Assembly: GCF_036373705.1 (NCBI RefSeq)
Contig: NC_089863.1
Span: 5,391,357 to 5,455,356 of the forward strand
Direction: 5' to 3'
Length of the DNA: 64,000 nucleotides
Origin: Amia ocellicauda
Lineage: Eukaryota; Chordata; Actinopteri; Amiiformes; Amiidae
This document shows positions 13,409-25,600 of the stretch, piece by piece (positions within the stretch are counted from its first letter, which is position 1; each line of letters begins with the position of its first letter). The notes under the pieces were generated by a model, which saw only the letters and a program-made list of their open reading frames with translations, made no database searches and had not been told where the DNA came from. The translations under genes and the position numbers were made by a program.

Positions 13409-13592
13409 CTGAGGTCAGGCGGTGTTTGCACGGAGGCCAGCTGACTGCAGGGCAATGAGAAGCGCAATGAATCTGCTTTGCGGGGCAGCGGCGCACTTCC
13501 TTCTTCCTGCTGCCGGATGAGCGCACAGGTCCGCAGGTCTGCGCGGCTGCACCAATGGGATCGCTGGGATTGTGCAGGTCTGCGCACAGCTG
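13409..13592 (-). promoter_or_regulatory. Candidate promoter and 5' UTR exon of tmem272-like gene A
   Basis: On the minus strand a sequence ending CTGACCTCAG|GTGAGC gives a strong splice donor at 13408, which would fit a non-coding first exon spliced to the acceptor just upstream of the ATG at 10596. Upstream of it lies a GC-rich module with an inverted CCAAT box (13552-13556) that duplicates the one at 12722-12787. The exact transcription start is unknown. Confidence 0.4.
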
Positions 13593-13831
13593 TGGAAAGT
13601 CTGCGCTAGCTGCAAAGACGTGATCACAGGTCTGAGCGTGTGGCGCTGCGTTTGGGTTGAAGTGAAGTGCGTGTGAAAGTGTGTGTGACAGAGAAAGAGG
13701 AAGAGGAGAGACAGGAGAGAGAAACAGAAAGAGAGATAAATGACCTAGACCGAGAGGGAGGGCACACACAGGGACCAGAAAGAAGAACCACGTCATTCCG
13801 TGTAGAATAACTAACGAAAAACAATGACATC

Positions 13832-13832
13832 G

Positions 13833-13868
<36 letters not shown>
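13832..13868. repeat. (AAT)n microsatellite
   Basis: Uninterrupted AAT triplets, about 12 units. Confidence 0.95.
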
Positions 13869-13869
<1 letters not shown>

Positions 13870-14433
13870 AACATCTCTATTTAGGATTAAATGGGATAGA
13901 TACACAATATGTTATCGTTTTATCACGCATTACAATGCGCCATGACGCTGTTTATACTTTCCATGCAACGCCTTTAATAGTATCCAGACATATCTTGATT
14001 TGATTTGATTTTAGATTTCCCCACATTAACATTGAACCGAATCAACACAAAGTCACCATTAATTTGTGAGGCATTCCCTTTATTGTATGTCTGGTAACAA
14101 CTGATATGGAGTATTTAGGTCTATTGTATGTTTACAGTATTATAGAAATTGGGTTAACTGGCTGATTGGGAAAGTTGAAGAGACACACAGTGACCCAGTG
14201 ACACAATGACTGTGACACAGAGACACAGAGTGCAGTGACACAATGACTTTGACACAGAGACACACAGTAACCCAGGGACACAATGTCTATGACACAGAGA
14301 CAGTGACATAGAGACACAAAGAGACAGTAAAACAGATACAGTGATACAGAGACACACAGAAAAAAATCATAGATGGAATGCGTGATAATGTTAAAAAACA
14401 AAACAACATATAAAAAGAGTATGTTGTTGTCTA

Positions 14434-15086
14434 TTCAAATCAGATGACGCACAAGTGAAGAGAAACAGAAACTTAACATTTTTGTCAGGAGAGAGATAAA
14501 CCCAACTAACCCGTGCAACATTGTTAAAACACAGCTGTGCTAATAACAAGGTGGCAAGATTGTGATAAAGTGAACTTAAAAGTGAAGAATATGACACTAT
14601 GGCAACACCAATTGGTGTCTCCAGGGCATATTTTCAAAACATTGTAAAGTAATCTTATAAAATAAAATGTGTGTAAGGAAAATCATCAATTAAATATAAC
14701 ATGTATATTGGCTTTCAAATTGTTTCTAAGAAATTCTCAGAATATTTCTCTTTTTGGTCTGTAAAGATAAGATCTTAAAAACAAAGAGGTCTGGAGAGGT
14801 ATCTGAGTAAAGGACATAAAAATGACTAAAGAAAGACAAACCCTAAACAGCTCCTCAGATACAGAGAGATCAGTGGCGATTGGTGGAAACCACAGATACA
14901 GTGCTTAGGCTGCTAAGGAATAAATATATTGTGATGCTGTGTGGGCTTAGTTTGTAGTGGACACCCAACAAGCACGATTGGGTCGAATGGCCTCCTCTCG
15001 TTTGTAAACTTCCTTATGTTCTTATGAATCTAAAACTTCAGATAATTAATTCCAGTGGTCAATTTACTGCTAGATTTACAGAAAAA
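14434..15086. repeat. Upstream duplicated block, copy 1
   Basis: This block aligns by eye with 19957-20716. Shared stretches include CCCAACTAACCCGTGCAACA, GGTGTCTCCAGGGCAT, CTTATAAAATAAAATGTG, ACAAAGAGGTCTGGAGAGGT and TTAATTCCAGTGGTCAA. In this copy an interspersed tail (14950-15026) interrupts the homology. The copy in the other unit is interrupted by about 200 bp of different sequence. The block lies upstream of tmem272-like gene A. Confidence 0.8.
14950..15026 (+). repeat. Interspersed repeat 3' tail (copy 2)
   Basis: The segment contains AAGCACGATTGGGTCGAATG and a TTATGTTCTTATG end, closely matching 4436-4515. It sits inside the duplicated upstream block and is absent from the partner block, so it inserted after the duplication. 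Confidence 0.6.
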
Positions 15087-15825
15087 AGAAGACGGCAAGC
15101 AAAATTGGCATTTCATCCTTTGAAAATATTAGAGGAAACGATTATCTTTGCCTTGATACCGCGATATATGAATATATCTTTCATTGATTCATTTTGAAAT
15201 TAAAGAACACCTCCATCTAAATGCAGGGGAACCTGTCAAGTCTTTTAAACCTTATCCAAGACACCGAATTCAAGCTGATCAGCCCCACAGGAAAACATCG
15301 GTCATGTCCCTTCGCCCCTGATTTTAATTATACTTCACACAGTAAAGAGTATAGTTTGCACAGTACAAACACACTTATCAGATTACACACCTGCTGGGTT
15401 TCAGTGGAAGTCTGAAGTCCCTAAACTGCCCCTGGTGTTGAGGAGTTGGTACTGCAGTTTCACTTTCTAGTAATTGTCTACCAGAACCTGTCAGACTCTG
15501 TGTTTTGCCCCACGTTCTCCAGTACCTAGCGTAGGGACTAGTACTCTGGTCCAGGAGAGACCAGGCTAGTCCACAGAAAGAAAGAAAGAAAGAAAGAGGG
15601 AAAGAATGAGAGCAGACTATGCCGCCTGAAAAGAAAGCAGATAGCAGCTTCCACACAGAAATGCTGTCAGGCGAGATGCCATCCTTAACAGAAGATATGA
15701 TGTCATATCCTTGTGGTTTCCAGTACACAATTTGTGAAACAGAAAATGAAAACTAAAAATAATATAGGAGCCTTTTAATGCCCACAATGTCTTTATTAAG
15801 ACTTTATTCAGTGTTAAGTAAACAA

Positions 15826-15858
<33 letters not shown>

Positions 15859-15905
15859 TCTTGGCAGATGCCCTTATCCAGGGCGACTTACAACATAAGT
15901 GTAAA
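15826..15905 (-). repeat. SINE tail, minus orientation, with (ATT)n
   Basis: An (ATT)n run is followed by CAGATGCCCTTATCCAGGGC and GACTTACAAC, the reverse complement of the SINE tail type seen at 4795-4945. The 5' part of the SINE was not clearly found. Confidence 0.55.
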
Positions 15906-16605
15906 ACAAAGTGCAAAAATACAGTGAAGTAAAAGGCATCAATCATTACAAATTCAATTAAACTAAAACATAGCAATTCATAATAATACATTTTACAAAT
16001 TCCAATTTACAAATAAGTGTGTCTGAATGTTCGTTTAAGATGGAGGAGGTCAGCATCTTACCAAGATTGAAAATAATAATTTCAAAAGTCCTGTTTTTCC
16101 TCAATCGTCAGCACATTAAACTGTAAGACCATCATGGCATCAGCCCCTCCACACTTGACGTCCACACAGGGTTTGTGTTGCTGGTATTTCATGTGTGTGT
16201 GTCGGAGAGTGCAGCCGTGTGTGTGTGTGTATGTGAGTGCCACAGTGTGGGCGTGTTTCATGTTCCATAGTTAAGTACGACTGCAAAAATTGTATCACCT
16301 TCACAATTACCAATAATTTGCTGAACAAAAGACAGATCTAGTTGCTTATGGTTTTGCAGTAAACTCTTTATTATAGGGATAATATGGGTAGAGCAGTAAG
16401 AAGGCAGAAGGCACAGTGTCCACAGTGTCCATTACTGTCCACAGTAATGAGTGCAGAAAACAATTCCATCAAATCACCAAAAAGATCCTGAGAGAAAGAT
16501 TTATCTCAGCATCTTAGTACATACAGTAAGTCTGATTGTTAGGGTTGAAGCAAAACAGCAATGGTACAGCTACAGACACGTGTGTACGCACACATGGACA
16601 TGGAG

Positions 16606-18271
16606 TCAGTGTCTGTGGTTGTTGGGGGTGTTGACTGGTAACTCATGCAGAGTGAGAGACCATATCAGCCCCAGCCCCAATCCTAATATGGCAAAAACAG
16701 AGCTGAAGAAAAAGTACAGGTACAGGGCCGTGCTGCAGTAGTCCGGTCGACCGGGGCTGGAATTGGGCTCAACCCCATAGTCCCAGGGAATACCTGAGAC
16801 AGAAGCAAAACAAGATGATGATGATTTTAATTAAAACAATCAGCAGCATCGACTTCAATACCAATACCAACATCATCAGTTATCATCATCAATATGATAG
16901 GGTCGTTCCGCAACACTGAAATAACCCAGTGGTCGACAGGGATGAGCCTCCATACCTGTGACCAAAAAGATCAGGTATCCGATGGCGAAAAGAAAAGTGA
17001 AAATCTCGCACTGGGACCTCTGCTCACTCTGGGTGTCCCTTCCCATGGAGTGGGTGACATAACCCAGCAATAGCAGGGCCGGGGCCAGCACACCCTTCAG
17101 CTGCAGATGACTGGACATGGATGGCTGGAGTGGACATTCATTCGAGTGCGTTGCCCCTGTGCGACAAGGAGACAAGGGTGGGAGACAGAGATACATGCAT
17201 GGAGGGAGACAGGGAGGGAGAGAGAGACACAGACAACGACAGGAGTGAGACTGATAAACAGGCCGTGAGACAGATTCCTCAGACAGACACAGATGGACAG
17301 TGAGAGGGTAGAGAATAGTGACATACAAAGAAAGAGGTAGTGGGATAGAGGAGAGAGAGAGAGAGAAATTTGAAAGAAATACAGACAACCAGGTTACTTG
17401 CATTGTTAAGGTATTTATAAAGTGAGTGTGTTCTTACCCATGATGATATCAAATATGGATAGAGTAACCACTGCTAAGGAGATAACTGGAGAAAGAAAGG
17501 GAGAGAGGGAGGGGAAGAGAGAAGAGAGGGAGAGGGGGAGAGACAGGGGGGTGGAGGGAGGGAGAGAGGGACAGAGAGATAGAACTGCTGTGACACACAT
17601 ATCTGAAACCTGCAGTAACACTGAAGTATCTGAAATAACACTTATATCATTGTGTTTGGAATCTCATTTACTTCACAAATGGAAACAAAGCAACACATGT
17701 ATAATACCACTGTTCCTCTCATGCACCATAACATTGCCTGCACACTATTCACTGTAAACAAAATCGAAACATTACCGGTTATCTTATTATACACAAACCA
17801 TTTGTATTGTGAAGAGATTTGTCATCTAACTACAGCCTGACATAGAAGATGATATTGCGCGATATTAGAATAGCAATTAGAATTTAATCATGGGCACCAA
17901 ATGTAAAACAGCACACACTGAAATCTGTTTTCACAGATTTAGTAAATAAGTAATGCTTTTCCCCACATTTATAGATATCTCATTTAAAATAAATACTTTA
18001 ATAAATGCTAAAACTCTATTTTGATTAATACATTTGTATCGTTTGATTAAATATTTAGCAAAATCCTGTAACTTGCCCTGGGTGACTTATAGTTTAAGGG
18101 CTACTTTGAAATCATGTCCCATCACAGTGTCCCAGTGAACATGGAGTCATACGGTCATGCTACCACATATTTTGCAGCGTCTGTTGTCAGCAGTGAGAGG
18201 TCATAGGTCATGCAGGTACCTCTGAGCAGCAGGTATTGCAGAAACTGTGGCCCATTCCTCTGCTGCTCCAT
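16606..18271 (-). CDS. TMEM272-like membrane protein (gene B, divergent tandem paralogue)
   Basis: Four coding exons join in frame to 489 bp (162 aa): 18220-18271 (ATG 18269-18271), 17438-17485, 16956-17156 and 16606-16793, stop TGA at 16606-16608. Intron number and phase (all phase 1) match gene A exactly. Exon 2 begins VIS in both genes. The last exon keeps a DYC-TALYLYFFF motif where gene A has DFCNKTLYLFAFW. The DCPRQRYIPIYL motif of gene A is not conserved (here ATHSNECPLQPS), and the C-tail is short and polar. Four hydrophobic segments are still visible. A minus-strand AATAAA lies at 16367-16372, about 235 bp past the stop. An acceptor upstream of the ATG (CCCCCAG) implies a 5' UTR exon, perhaps the one ending at a GTGAGA donor near 19638. 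Confidence 0.82.
17157..17380. repeat. GA/CA-rich simple sequence in intron of tmem272-like gene B
   Basis: Runs of GAGA, GACAGA and CACAGA fill much of the intron between coding exons 2 and 3. The open frames across it are composition artefacts. Confidence 0.6.
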
Positions 18272-18678
18272 TTTCAGTGACACTCAGAGCCCTGGGGGAG
18301 ACATTGAGTCAACAATAATGTCAATTAGATACATTTTTTCTTTTTAAAAAGTATCCACACACAGACCCACACACTTACACACACAAACCTAACACAACAA
18401 ACACACAGACACACAAACCTCACGTGCAGTCGGCAGATACAGTTAATTGTCTATTTTGCTTTACACTATTCTTGTGATACAAGTCACACAGGTGTTTTTC
18501 CCCAGCTGTAGTTTGTTCAGAATAATCTTCACTCTGTCAGTGTTGGATTGAACCAGCAAGCTGTTCCTATTTAAATGCTTGATATATTATACTACAGTAT
18601 CTACTTCAGCAGCTGTGTGTGACGGGAGCGGCTATTGGTTGTACTAGCCAAGGTAGTAGGCCTGTAGACTGTACTGTA

Positions 18679-18985
18679 GAGGTTCCCAAACTGGGGTTCT
18701 CGCTAGGGGGTCTGCAGGAAAATCTATCTCCACCCCCCAAAACATATATTTTCATTATTTTTTAAATACATATTTTAGTTGATCAATTATAAAAGAACAT
18801 ACATACATCCATCTCAATAGGAGTGATTTTAACTCTTCTTTGAATCTGAACTTGTCAGGTAAGAATAAGATTCTATGTTCTCCATTTTTGCTTTTATTAA
18901 CATAGTATCATGAGGCATTGTTTGGAGGTGGGGGTCCTCAGCTAGAGTCTGGTTGGGAAAGGGGTCCTTGGGCACCCCTGCTCTA
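18679..18985. mobile_element. Possible hAT-type non-autonomous element fragment
   Basis: One end reads GAGGTTCCCAAACTGGGGTT and the other GGGCACCCCTGCTCTA. These resemble the degenerate ends (CAGNGGTTCCCAAACTGGGG) of common vertebrate hAT elements. The termini are imperfect and no clear target duplication was found, so this is weak. Confidence 0.3.
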
Positions 18986-19004
18986 CTTGACTGTACTACA
19001 CTAT

Positions 19005-19190
19005 ACGCTTATCCCTTACCTTATCCAGTGCAACTTACAATTGTTAAAATACATCCCCTTATACATCCAATCACCCAGCTGGGTTTGTGCTGGAGCATTC
19101 TGGGTAAAGTGCCTGGGACTGACCCCACAACCCTCCACTCCAGAGTGCAGAGCCCTGACCACTACTCTACTGCACTGCACTTTAGACTTT
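19005..19190 (-). repeat. SINE, minus orientation, nearly complete
   Basis: It starts with a reverse-complement tail (CCTTATCCAGTGCAACTTAC) and runs through CACCCAGCTGGGTTTGTGCT to a region with CCCACAACCCTCCACTCC and CTGACCACTACTCTACTGC, which is the reverse of a tRNA-like head. It is the same general SINE type as at 4795-4945. Confidence 0.5.
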
Positions 19191-19251
19191 AGCCAACCTG
19201 TACTATATTACTTAATGTCTTATTAAGCACACTGTAATCATCTGTCTATGT

Positions 19252-19254
<3 letters not shown>

Positions 19255-19330
<76 letters not shown>
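19255..19330. repeat. (AAT)n microsatellite
   Basis: About 25 uninterrupted AAT triplets. Confidence 0.95.
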
Positions 19331-19332
<2 letters not shown>

Positions 19333-19533
19333 CTTTATTTATAGAGCACCTTTCATATGTGCTTTTGTCTGCTGTGTTATTCCATTCCTTTGCTAATGAA
19401 GTGGAGCTGACGCAAGATAACGTTATTTTGCTGAGGTCTCCTTTCCGCTGGAGAAATTAAATACAAATTTAACAAAACACAAAAGCAACTGATGAGAAAT
19501 AGAATTGTGCAGACTGACACACATTGTTAGTGA

Positions 19534-19547
19534 TATTATTATTATTA

Positions 19548-19597
<50 letters not shown>
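19534..19597. repeat. (ATT)n microsatellite
   Basis: About 20 ATT triplets with one interruption. It lies just downstream, on the minus strand, of the candidate 5' UTR exon of tmem272-like gene B. Confidence 0.95.
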
Positions 19598-19599
<2 letters not shown>

Positions 19600-19956
19600 A
19601 TCCAGTTTTGGTTAGGAAGAGAGCACACTGTCTCTCACCGGTCCAGTCTTCTTACAATTGAACAGATGGGTAATCGAGTCAGTCCAGCCAGGTCCAGTAG
19701 AAACACACAACAGAGCTGAGTCGGGAGCAGTGCTGTCTTCTGATCAGAGACACAACAGTGTGAGTGTGTGTGCTGCTGGTGAGAGAGTATCCTTGCAGTG
19801 TCATGGTATGTGTGCGCATGTGTGCGTGTGTTACAGTGCATGTTCACGTGTTCAGTCGGTCACTATTACAAAACAGTGTGGCTTCATTTTAAATTACCTT
19901 ACTATGCATATCCATTATCTTATGATTTTTACTGCAATAATTAAAACTGTTGTCAA

Positions 19957-20716
19957 TGCAAATCAGATGACAAACAAGTGAAGAGAAAGAGGAACTAAAC
20001 TTCTCCCAAAAGATAAAACATATTTGTCAAGAGAGATATACCCAACTAACCCGTGCAACATCGATAAAACTAAGTAAATAACACGGTGACAAGATTGTGA
20101 TCAAGTGAACTTGGGAGACTATGACACTACAGCAACACCAACTGGTGTCTCCAGGGCATGTTATGAAAACGTTGTTAAGTAACCTTATAAAATAAAATGT
20201 GTTTAAGTTTAAATAATTCAATATAACATGTATTTTGTCTTTCAAATTGTCTGAAATTCTCTCTCTTTGGTCTGTGATGATAAGATCTTAAAAACAAAGA
20301 GGTCTGGAGAGGTATCTGAGTAAAGGACATACAAATGACAACAGAAAGACATCCCTAAATAATATCTCAGATACAGAGAGGTCAGTTGCAATTGGTGGAA
20401 ACCACAGATAAGGTGCTCAGATTGCAAAGGAATTCATATATTGTGATGCTGTGTGGGCAGAGACACAGGGACACCCCCAGAACGCTCCAGTGTCACTACG
20501 CCACAGTCAGAGGACATTGTGGACACCTCGTGCTCAGGGGTCACAAGTTCCTGCAGCGTTTTGGTTACCACACGTTTGTCATAATCAAAACACAATCACA
20601 TTACAGCACAATGGGGGCAGAGGGACATGTTGGACTGGGGTCAGATTCCAGGAGGGGCAAAGAAACTAAAACTTCAGAGAATTAATTCCAGTGGTCAACT
20701 GCTAGATTTACAGAAA
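19957..20716. repeat. Upstream duplicated block, copy 2
   Basis: This is the partner of 14434-15086. It lies upstream of tmem272-like gene B, in the same position relative to its gene as copy 1 relative to gene A. About 200 bp (roughly 20458-20662) have no counterpart in copy 1. Confidence 0.8.
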
Positions 20717-22245
20717 AGAGGTGTAGCTGGACACAAAATAACAACTTACACACACCACCAGACCAGCACAGAATTAGAGCTCAAAACACACGCTGAAGTC
20801 TGTGGCTGTCCTGTATTAACCCTTTGTAGAAGTATTTTCATCCACAGATGCAGTCCAAGTCCGGAGTCAGGAATCAACAGGTTATTTATTATGGAGGTAT
20901 CGGAGAGACAGGGCACACAGTCCCTGGTCTGTCTCCTTAAAGCTGAATTCAGAACATTTATACACATAGTTCAGTAACAACAACTCCATATAAGGAACAT
21001 GCAGACACAGCGGATTTCAAACAGAAAAGATGACATACTTCTGCTTTCAATCACCCTGAGATTATTATTGGGTCAAGAAGTCATTCTTGATTCACAAGTC
21101 ATTCAAATTCCCAAAATCTTTGGGAATGACTAATTCCCTTACGAAAAAAGGTTTAGTTGGAGAATTTACCGGCAAGATTGCAGTTGCATTGCAGCAACCC
21201 AAATAGATTGCTAGAACAGATCTATAGGTAGCAGTACCTGTTTACATTAGGAAATAATTTAAGTGCCAGCATTAATCCTTAATATCTGATATATATTGAT
21301 TTATTTTGATATCAGCAATTCAATTATTGATCCAACATTCAATTTGTGATTATAAATGTGTTGATTTCAGCAATTGAAATAATTGAATTGTCACATTAAA
21401 AATCACTTTACTGCATTTTTATTGAATTGTAACCTAGCCTACTGATACTAAAATCTGTTTTGCAGACGACTTAATTTCAAAATAATAAAATAAATCTTTA
21501 TTAGAAATGGATTATAGTTTTATGAATGTTTACCATTGTAACAAAGTATTCCTATGTTTTACACACGTGTATATATTATATATACACACATGGTGAGAGT
21601 TTTAGTTTATGAGCTTAATCTCAGTACAGTATGTACACTATCACAGTGTATAGTAGGCTTATATCTCAGTTCAGTGTATGAGCTTGTAATTTCATTAAAG
21701 CATGTGTGTTTCAGTACAGTATATTCTCACAATAGAGACAGTATGTTTTATAGTGTATATATTAGCCGTGTAAATAGTAAGTTCTGTGTTGTGTGTATCT
21801 TAGCTTCTGTCAGCTTGTAATCTTGTATGTGTGTTTCATTTAGTGTATAAGGAATTCTTCATGTATTCTTTTAAAATACATTTAGTACAAATTGATAATC
21901 ATTGTTGGCATCATTCAGATTTCTTGTTGTTGTCCATTCATGTGAAAGTACATTAGCTTGGGTCTTTTGAATGAAGGGTGACAAATTGATTTTCAAGACA
22001 AACCATCAACGGCTATAATGCGAGGACGTCTTTAGGAAGCAGGACAGGATCTTTGTTGGCATTTGCAGGTACAAGATAAATGCACGATTCATTAAACAAC
22101 AAAAATATAAACCAATGAAGGGCCTCAATCAGCAGTTTGATCATGGGACGAAAAACAGAACACAATGGTGTCCCATCAGGTTTGGGCAGAGTACAGGACT
22201 GTGAATGCGTCATACAATCAGACAGGCACATTTTTTTTGTGAATG
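20717..22245. other. Intergenic, no gene recognised
   Basis: AT-rich sequence between tmem272-like gene B and the minus-strand SMCO3-like gene. The frames present (for example around 21554-21820) are Tyr/Val-rich with AT-biased codons and no splice context that would support a gene. A minus-strand AATAAA at 22246-22251 is a candidate end of the SMCO3-like transcript. Confidence 0.5.
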
Positions 22246-22608
22246 TTTATTTATTGTTCACATTGGAAACCACAGCAAGACTACTACAATCCGAGATATA
22301 CCTCTTAAACAGGACACGCATTCACAAGGTTATGATTTTATGGTATTCTAATAATGTTTGGTGCTCGAGTCAAGCTCATGGAGGAGGGGTAACTCGCTCA
22401 GTAACAACAAAAGCAAAAGTCTCTGCCTACCTCTATTGTTAGAGATCAATAAAATAATTATTTTCAAGCACAACTAAAGTGAAACCTCTATATCTCCACG
22501 GTATAAAGAGTTTGGAAACGGTTGCGTTTTTTGATAACGGGGGAGATAATTCGGGGGACATTCGTTTATAAAACTACCCTTCTTCCGCCTCCCCCTCCTG
22601 TCTGCCGA

Positions 22609-25600
22609 TCACTTCTCCAGGCTTTCCGCCACCATCGCAACGTAGGCCCGCACTTCGCTGATGACGTCGGCGTAGCCCTCGCAGTGCGGCCGGAACACGT
22701 CGACAGTCTCCTGGACCAGCTGGATGGCGCGCTCGTAGTCGCTCTTGCTCTTGCCCCCGGTCAGAGTTTTACACACCCACTCGCTGCTCTTCAGCAGATC
22801 GTCCACACGCAGGTCGAGGACGTCCGGACCCCGGGGGACGGCGAGGGGCGGGAGCACGGCAGGAAGCTGGAGGTCGGCAGGGGGCGGGAGGGCACTCTCC
22901 CCCACGCCGCTCTTCACCAGCAGCACGGCGATCAGTGGGGCGCTCACACTGCCCAGCAGACCCATGTACTTCTCATCGAGCTCCTTGATGATCTCCATCT
23001 TCTCCTTCCACGAGACGCCAGCGTATCTGATCTTGGCGTACATCGACGGCTCCAGCTTGGACTGGACGTGCTTGTGCGTCAGCTCGGGCTCCCGATAGAT
23101 GTGTCCCACGGTCCCTCTCACCAGCTCCACGTGCTCCCGCAGGCTCCGGTCCTGGTGGAAGGGGAAGGGGGGGATGTCAGTGTTGAAGTGCTGGTTGACG
23201 ACATCCCGAGCCTTGTTGGTGGTAGTGGCGTACGTCTCCATGAGCATGTAGAGCGTCTGACAGGCCCGGGCCAGGTCCTCCTTCGGCTTGTCCAGGCCAC
23301 CGCCAAACGATGAAGCGAACTCACGGACTTGGCTGAAAGTAAAAAACAAACAAAAAAACAAAACCACACACATTGCACTATTATTAGAATAGGAAGGGGT
23401 GATCGAGGGTGTGTTTTTCTATGTATGTATTCTTTTTCTTTTTTTTTTTTAACGTGGATTGTTTGATTAGTTCCCGGTCGCTGAATTCAGCTTGGCCCTA
23501 CAGCCAGGGCTGCGTCCCATATCGCACACTTGCACCCTACACCCTTCGACAAGTGCACACTTCGCGTGACATTGTGCTGATGTCATAGAGTGTGCACTTG
23601 AGTGAGGAGGGTGTAGGTGAAGGTAAAAGTGTTCAATGGGACTCACTTCAGAATCAGCATTCAGCGCCTTTGCTTTTGACCGAGAAAGGTCAACGCAATC
23701 TTTTCAAGTCAGACTGTAGTTTTAAAGACAGCACTGTTAAATGCACTGTTCCTCTTCCAAATCACTCATTTCAAGTATATATATGTACAAGATATATATA
23801 TTTAATAATAAAAATAATTATATAATGTAGAAATATATTGTTCGCTTATATCACCTTTAGATTTATACTACTTCAGTAATTAAAACTTTTCAGCAACTTT
23901 CTAATCATACATTTAAATCATGATTATAGAATCATTTTATATTATCTATGTATTATAATTTCCATGATAAATAATATAAGCCACAACTGTCTAGCTACAT
24001 AAATTTACATAACATTTATATGCACCCATTGCTGCCATATTTTCCCAATTGACATGCCTTTAACGAAGAGAGTTCTGGGACTTCAGTGCTAAAACTATTC
24101 CATTACTATTCCGTCAAATGAAGCAGTGAAGGGTACAGACAGCTCGATTAGGCTCCCGTTACTCGTTCCCTAAGGGATTGGGACACCCCTTAAGATGTCT
24201 GTATAGCAGAGCTGGGAAACCCGAGACGCTTAGCTCCCTTAATGTCCAGTTTACAGACGATGACTGCATCAGTGTTATGGCACCCATTGTGTCCTGTGCC
24301 TCCCCCCTCCATCATGTTTAACTCCAATCCAGAAAAAAAAAAATATATAGAAATATATCTGCATTTATACACACGTCATAAAAGGAAGGCCCAAAACAAT
24401 TATTTACCTGCATCTGCTGCTTATACTGGAACTATAGAAAAAGGAAAAGACAACTTAATTAAGAGCATTCTGCACCGTCAAAATCTGTATGTTGTAACAT
24501 AAATACTATAGAAGGCACTGACCTAACCCAAGACATCGTGCTCCTGGAAGGAGGGAAAAGAAAAGAAACATCATCAGCTCCACAAGAGATTAGCCGCACG
24601 CGAGTTCCCCAAATTCCCTTTCAATACGATCCACAGAAAAACTTGGGTAGGAAAAATAACACTTAACAAGACAATATGAAAGGACTGGCTTCCCCCCCGC
24701 CCCTCAGTTACATTTTCCCAATACTGTAGTATTGTACACGATACACAATAGTACCAAGGAGAAGAAACAAAAACAAAACAAAAAGAAAAAAAACGCAACA
24801 CAAAACTGGACTCTAAACAGCCAACACTCACTCCATTTCAATGATTAAAACACCATTTTGTACTTGATAGTAGTTATGCTTGATTGACATTTATTATGGC
24901 ATGGGTTGTATCCTGGATTTATTTTGCACTCTAATGTGTCATGTTTTTGCCAAAAGTACTTTTGTGACTCTTGTAACTATAACACTGATAAATAAGGAGA
25001 GAGAAAACACCATTTGGGAAAAGAAGAGCAGTCTTCTGACATGACACTTACATTAAACCAGAACTGGACTGCTGTCCAGCAGGGACAACCCTAGAGAGAG
25101 GTAGAGAAAAACAGTCATGCCAAGAAACAGAGGGAGTCAGACATACAAAATGACAGAGAGAGAAAGAGAGAGAGAGAGATGGCATACTCAGTAGCTCAAG
25201 CTGGCCGGTCTGCATTGGCCTTTCTTTCCGAGTCTCGGTTCCCTCAGCTTTCATCTTTAAACTTCTTAAATTTGTTGAAACTCTAGCTTTCAGCAAACAG
25301 ACACAGAAGCGAATCCCTTCAAGGGCCGATCCCTTGAACCCCCGGATAACTCACTCAGAGCAACAGCCGTTTTCCTGCTCTTTCACAGCAAGGGGCACCA
25401 TCCTGCAAGGAAGAAGAAATAAAAGGAATAATAAAATAAGAGGAACAAGATAAGATCCTGTCCGGAGTCTCTCACTTGATGGCGTTGGGCGAGTGTGCTT
25501 GGTTATACAATAAAGTGTCACTCAATGTCCTTATGTAGGGAACTGGCTGTGGCGCACGCTGATTCAGCGCAGTGGCTCTCCCAGTCACCACCCCCACACA

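Noticed and set aside
14154-14401. Cys/Ser/Leu-rich frames as a possible secreted peptide gene
   Set aside because: The region is an imperfect GACACAGAGACACA repeat; the composition explains the frame.
21554-21820. 88-codon Val/Tyr-rich frame
   Set aside because: AT-rich sequence with repeated TGTATA and CAGTATA words; no conserved motif or splice context.
22522-23313. 263-codon plus-strand frame opposite SMCO3-like gene D
   Set aside because: It is the antisense shadow of a GC-rich exon. The minus-strand frame has family motifs and splice borders.
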